Part shown: positions 59,191 through 64,000 of the stretch, one piece after another
How positions within the stretch are numbered: position 1 is the stretch's first letter
Layout: the number at the start of each line of letters is the position of its first letter
DNA from: Austropuccinia psidii
Taxonomy: Eukaryota > Basidiomycota > Pucciniomycetes > Pucciniales > Sphaerophragmiaceae
Direction: 5' to 3'
Assembly: GCA_023105745.1 (NCBI GenBank)
Contig: JALGQZ010000006.1
Span: 31,635,686-31,699,685, forward strand
Length of the DNA stretch: 64,000 nt
Position numbers and translations under genes: made by a program
Notes under the pieces: generated by a model
Seen by the model: the letters and a program-made list of their open reading frames with translations, nothing else
Told to the model about the DNA's origin: nothing
Database searches by the model: none

Positions 59191-61017
59191 TGTGAGCCTT
59201 AGAGGTAATTTCATATACCCAAAAGACCACAAATACAAAATTAACATATTAATATAAATAAAATAAATTTATTTATATTATTAAAATAAAAATCAAAATA
59301 TGAATATAAAATTATATTCAAAAATAAAAAACTAATTACAATTTAAAAATAAAATTACATCAAATTTTGAAATTATAAAATTACATTTATACTTGAAAAA
59401 ATTAAGTAAAAATGAAATTTTAACAAAATTGTGAAAAAATAAATAAATTTGGAAAAAAGTTGAATAAAATTTATTATAACTTTTTATCCAATAAATAAAC
59501 ATATAAAATTTATTTCACCATTGGATTCCTCATAAAAAATCAGGTGGGGTCACCTCTGAGTGAAATTCTTGTAACTCAACTCTAAATAAGCTTAAATTAA
59601 GTTTCTAGTATTTTCAATACAAAAGTTGAAAATCCTCAAAACCTTAATTTAATTCACACCACATGTGGTGTTAACCATCAATTTTTGTGTTAAAATTGAG
59701 GTGTTGTGTTTAGTTTAGAAGTTATGAGGAATTGAAGTATTTTCAATTGAATTCAATTGAAATGTCAAAATGTGCGCGTGTATTACATAAGTGAACTTTG
59801 ATTTACATATGAGGTGTCAATTATTACTGTATTGTACTGTACAATTGAATTGAATTACATATGTAAAGTATAAGTATAATACATGATGAGGAATTAAAGG
59901 AAAAATAAATTGGAAAGATTATATTTGGGGGGGAAAAGGAATTCCAGCTCTAAGGGGGAGCTAGACCCCCAAAATCCTTGCTGACAGGCGTGGGATGTCA
60001 AAATTCACGCAAAAGTTCATCACTTTTGGCCTGGAATTGAGTTACAGGGTCTGTGGACTCAATTGATGATGAGGTTTTGATACCAACTGGGGTAGTTTTA
60101 GCTGTTGCCAAGAGGGTAAAACTACCCTTAAGATAAAACAATCATAATAAAAACAGTTTTAACTGGTTTCTACGCCTCTGACACACATTCTGACGTGTTT
60201 TGAAGGCTCTAGGCCTGGTATTGCTATAGTAATGGCTGATTTAAGGGTCTAAAATGGCTAAAAATGGCTTAAACCAGCCCTTTTTTGGTCTAAACCAGGG
60301 TTCAATGATGCCATAATTGGCTTTTCTGTTGTCAGACTGTTTTTCACGACTGACAAGAGTAAATTTTACTTTTGGAGTAAGAGAATTGATGGCTATAAAA
60401 GAATGTCTTCTTTGCCCCACTTTTCTCTTCATGTTAGAATCTTTTCATTTTATTAATTAGTTTAAAACTGTTCAACCAATCAATCAAAGATTCCAACCAC
60501 CACTTTTAAATCATTTTAATCCTTTTAACCACGTGAAAAAATCATTATAATCATTGTTTGTAACTCTTATAATCATTTTTACCCCTGAACCACCCCAAAA
60601 GTGAATTAAAGCATCTTTCATCACTGTAAACTTTGTCACTTTGTTTCCAAATTCACTCTGGTCACTTTTGGGCGTGTTTTCTCTTTAATATTCTTTTTAA
60701 AGACTTTGTTCTTTAATTAATTGCTTGCAGTTCTTTGCTCAATTAATTCCAATTGAAATTGCTCTTGAAGAAATTTCTTTTGTAGCCTTAAAATATCTCT
60801 TGTAGAGTATTTTTTGGGATAAATCTTTATTGTTGGTAAAACAATAAATTTTTATATTATTGTTTTATACTAATAAAGTTATAAACAATAAAATTGGCGT
60901 GTTTTCTCTTAAAAATAATATTTCATACTATTTTTAACTGAATTTTTACCTTATACAAATTTTGAGGACAGGAAAAGTACTTGATTTTTAATCAAAGTTT
61001 CATATCCACACCTTACA
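59191..61017 (+). mobile_element. Family A solo LTR in B2 3' LTR
   Basis: 1827 bp, TGTGAG to CTTACA, the same length as A1. Both palindromes are present, and the TATA box is at 60393-60401. Exact AGGCT duplications flank it. No interior is attached, so it is a solo LTR. It resembles A1 and A2 closely, so this insertion is younger than B2. Confidence 0.94.
60393..60401 (+). promoter_or_regulatory. TATA box of solo A LTR
   Basis: CTATAAAAG with the conserved A LTR flanks. An intact promoter core in a solo LTR could still start transcription to the right. Confidence 0.55.
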
Positions 61018-61022
61018 AGGCT

Positions 61023-62184
61023 TAACCCTATCAAATGAAGCTCTAAGTCAGGGCTGTTCAATGGTACTAGCCAACTTGAGCTAGTACCAGAATTACAGAA
61101 GTTATGGTCAAAATAAGGTCAAATAAGGGTGAATAAAATATTCACCTCTCATCTAACTTATACAGTTTTAGTGTGAGATACCTAAAGTGGGATCTTTTTG
61201 GAAATAGCACAATAAGGGATATCTGATGGTTCAATCCATTTCTCAATATCTCATCTAGAACAAAAGCTATGGGGCAAACAAGCTCCATATATATTTTAAG
61301 CAAATCATACATATGTACAAAAAATCTTGTACCAGGCATAAATTTGCCATATTTAATGATAACCATATCCAATGACATACCATTGCGTAGAAAACATCCA
61401 GGGCTACATAATGAACCAACTTTGAGCTTGATATATCAAAATTGAAAAAGTTATGGCAGTTTTAAGGTCAAAATCCCACAGTTAGACCAATACAGCCTTA
61501 CTGTGGGATATTCTCCCATAATTATGATTATTAGGTGTCAAACAGACAAATAATCCTGTTTATACTTCAATACATCATATTTTGGCCAAAACTGGGGTCT
61601 CATACAGGTTCTGTCCAGAATTTGATGCATCATACATGTCAGAAGAGGGCTATGTGGTCCCCAGATGAAAATTTTCACCCTGTATTGATGAAAACCTCCC
61701 ACCTGTGGTTTCAAAACCACATCTGAGCCCAATACAGGCTATGAAGGCCTTTTGAAAACCAAAACCCAGTCCTTGGGAATGAAAAATCTTCACTTATTCT
61801 AAGTGGAAAGGTCTAGAAACCTTTTTCACCCAATTTTAGGATACAAAGGGACCTTTTCTCCACCATAAAAGGTTTCCTCATCCTGCTCTTGAATTCCTAC
61901 ATAGTACATCTGGAAAAAACGGTTATACTCTTGGAGAATAATTATGTATTATTATAATTCTAATTATTTTAGTCTTTATTATTGTAACCCAACAGGTAAA
62001 GTTGCACCCAGGTCTTTCAACATTGCTCACCACCACCATTTATAAATAGTAAAGCCCTGAATATTCTTTGATCAACCATTATTATCATAAATAAAACTTT
62101 TTAATACTATTTTCACTGTGTCACAGTCATAGTTAAATCTTGTAACTAGTCATTAAAAAGCTTCATCATAGACTCATCCTGACA
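61023..62184 (+). mobile_element. Element B2, 3' LTR, right arm
   Basis: Continues from 59190 after removal of the A LTR, with the hairpin region near 61680-61737 and the end CTGACA at 62184. Both arms sum to about 1.43 kb. The target duplication TCATG follows at 62185-62189. Confidence 0.92.
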
Positions 62185-62189
62185 TCATG

Positions 62190-63953
62190 TACATATCAAT
62201 ATTTCAATATTTTTTATATAGAAGAATGTGAATAGCTTTTTTGTGAGTGATTTAATCCATTAATTTAAGGCCAAATGTGGATTCCATACAAAAGAGCACC
62301 TAGGGAAACTACATAGGGTGAATAATCTTCAATTAAATCTATGGGGTGGTAATATTTACAATACTTCAAAATTCCACCATAAATACAACATTAAACATTT
62401 GTGAATAACTTTGTTTTTTTTTGGAAATTCATGCAGAAATAAGGGGATTGTGAGAAATTCTATGTTTTATATACATTAATATTGCAATTATTCATGTTTT
62501 TGGACCTTGAAATTACTTTATTTCTACACCCAAAGTTGATATCAGTCTTAAAGCCTGAATTACTATTTTTGACATGAACATAGCTCAGGGTACCCAAATT
62601 CTGAGGCCTCTGAGATGTGAACTTCTCCAAAGCTTAGATCCAAGGCTTATTGTAATCCACTTTGTTTATTAAAACACTTTTGAGAACATAGTTACCAAGC
62701 TAAATTCACATTAAATCAAAAGAAAATATAAATGGAGTTGCTATTTGGACATAACAAGGAGGTAATAAGCAGCTATAACTCCAGTAAACATGTTCATTAT
62801 TGATTATTTTATGGAGATAAACAAATAAATAGTAATCAAAATCCTTTTGGGACAGATATCCATGAAACTACCTCATGGAAACCAGCTGTCATTATGCCAT
62901 TTGCTTATACCATGTAGAAAGAGAGGTAAGAATTAAAAATTGATCAAAAATACAATTATAAATGAATATTTCAAAATCTTTCAGGACCAATTGGAAAAGG
63001 GTAATCCACCCTAGAGCCAAAAACGAAAATGACTTCATCATTCAAATTGACATTTTTACCTATGGTGTATTTTTGATGATTCCACATGAAATAATGAATC
63101 TTCAAAAATTCACAGAAAATACAACCTGTTGCAAAATTTCAAATAACATGGATAGCTTTGAGAAAAAAATTTATATTTTGAAATTTCATTTCTTAACCAT
63201 AAATGGCTTGGTAGCTGGATCAAGTTACTTAATTATGTAATTATGGTAATCTTGTGTGACTGCAAGTGATCTAATAAACAAAGCAAGGAAGATAACTGGT
63301 TTACCACATGACATACCTATGTGAGCTATTTTAGACTTGAAAAAACCTACTATTTCTGTTTTTACCAGAAATTTTATTATCATTCAGTTCATTCATTAAA
63401 TAATTAATACCCCCAAATTAATTATCATTTATTAGAGAATTATTGAGATTTCAAATATTTTTAATCATCCAGAAGGATGTTAAATTATAGAATATTACTA
63501 TTTACAATGGCATCATAGCTAGAGATTGGTGTACTATTTCTTTATCCAGCTTTTTGATTCCTCAAATCCACAAATTATTTGTCAAATCAGTCTACCAATC
63601 TTTCTTAACATATAATTAGAGTATTGGTGCGTAATTTATTAAATTGTTTCTTTTCTAATTTAGTATTTCCTTCAAGATTTTATAACAATTACTCTTGCAA
63701 AAGACAATTACTGAAATAAATTTATATTATTTTAATAAGACATTTTATGATTAATATTTCTTGTAAATGTTTCTAGTAGAACATTAATAATTTCTGTTAT
63801 AGTCACTACTTTATAATGAGTAAAAGAAGAGATTAATCAATTAATTATTTTTGTGTGTTTATGATAAAATTATTTAGTATATTTCATAGGAGCGGTAATA
63901 GTACTCTTGATCAATAGTAATATATTTTGGAGTTTAACAGGGAAATTCCTCCA
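62190..63953 (+). mobile_element. Degenerate C LTR, right arm
   Basis: Continues the C LTR cut at 50755. The order follows 10255-12090: 'tttaatccattaatttaagg', 'aaaagagcacctaggg', 'gggtacccaaattctgaggcctc', 'ttcaaaaattcacag', 'agtactcttgatcaatagtaat'. It ends near 63953 with a decayed CTTACA. Both arms give about 1.85 kb. No flanking duplication is recognisable. Confidence 0.75.
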
Positions 63954-64000
63954 GGTTTTGGAAGAAAGATCAATTATTTCATAGTAATAATTGACATATG
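63954..64000. other. Unassigned end of window
   Basis: Forty-seven bases beyond the C LTR end, with no recognisable content. Confidence 0.3.

Noticed and set aside
63954..63958. Target duplication for the outer C LTR (50669-63953)
   Set aside because: GGTTT on the right does not match ATTTA on the left. This LTR is too decayed to fix its ends.

Overview
The window is strongly AT-rich eukaryotic DNA made almost wholly of LTR retrotransposons of the Ty3/gypsy chromovirus type, in nested layers and several states of decay. I found no host gene, tRNA, rRNA or CRISPR array. The reverse transcriptase, RNase H, integrase and Gag readings are of the kind known from rust fungi (Pucciniales). From memory they most resemble the abundant elements of the myrtle rust Austropuccinia psidii; that assignment is inference and I could not search for it.

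Three LTR families recur. Family A (LTR about 1.83 kb, ends TGTGAG...CTTACA) and family C (about 1.92 kb, same ends, different body) look related. Family B (about 1.4 kb) has ends TGTCAG...CTGACA. A and B each have internal regions here with Gag, protease (PR), reverse transcriptase (RT), RNase H (RH), integrase (IN) and a chromodomain. All are broken by stops or frameshifts.

Layout. 151-20161: a B-type solo LTR holds a degenerate C-like LTR, which holds a composite A element (2125-18919, target duplication CAAAC). The composite reads LTR - interior - LTR - truncated interior - LTR fragment. Its first interior carries a solo C LTR (10168-12090, duplication GGTAC) between integrase and chromodomain. 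20162-27415: an old pol fossil in the order PR-RT-RH-start of IN, cut by a reverse A LTR (21899-23646) and by a reverse C LTR that holds a younger reverse C LTR (25042-26961, duplication GTGAT). 27416-34373: AT-rich, mostly unassigned, with two possible coding fossils. 34374-43719: element B1, with a fragmentary 5' LTR, a truncated reverse A LTR in gag, a frameshifted gag-pol and a complete 3' LTR. 44481-45210: a 10-bp minisatellite of about 73 units. 45211-50668: AT-rich, mostly unassigned. 50669-63953: a degenerate C LTR split by element B2 (50756-62184, duplication TCATG), whose 3' LTR holds a solo A LTR (59191-61017, duplication AGGCT).

The genes would have worked together as one retrotransposon cycle: Gag packages the RNA, PR matures the polyprotein, RT and RH copy the RNA from a tRNA-primed site just inside the 5' LTR to the polypurine tract just before the 3' LTR, and IN with its chromodomain inserts the copy into chromatin. 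No copy here appears able to do this by itself. The main interest is structural: a recent tandem duplication by unequal LTR recombination inside one target-site duplication, a conserved compound hairpin in B LTRs, perfect palindromes in A LTRs, and a long array of helically phased A-tracts.
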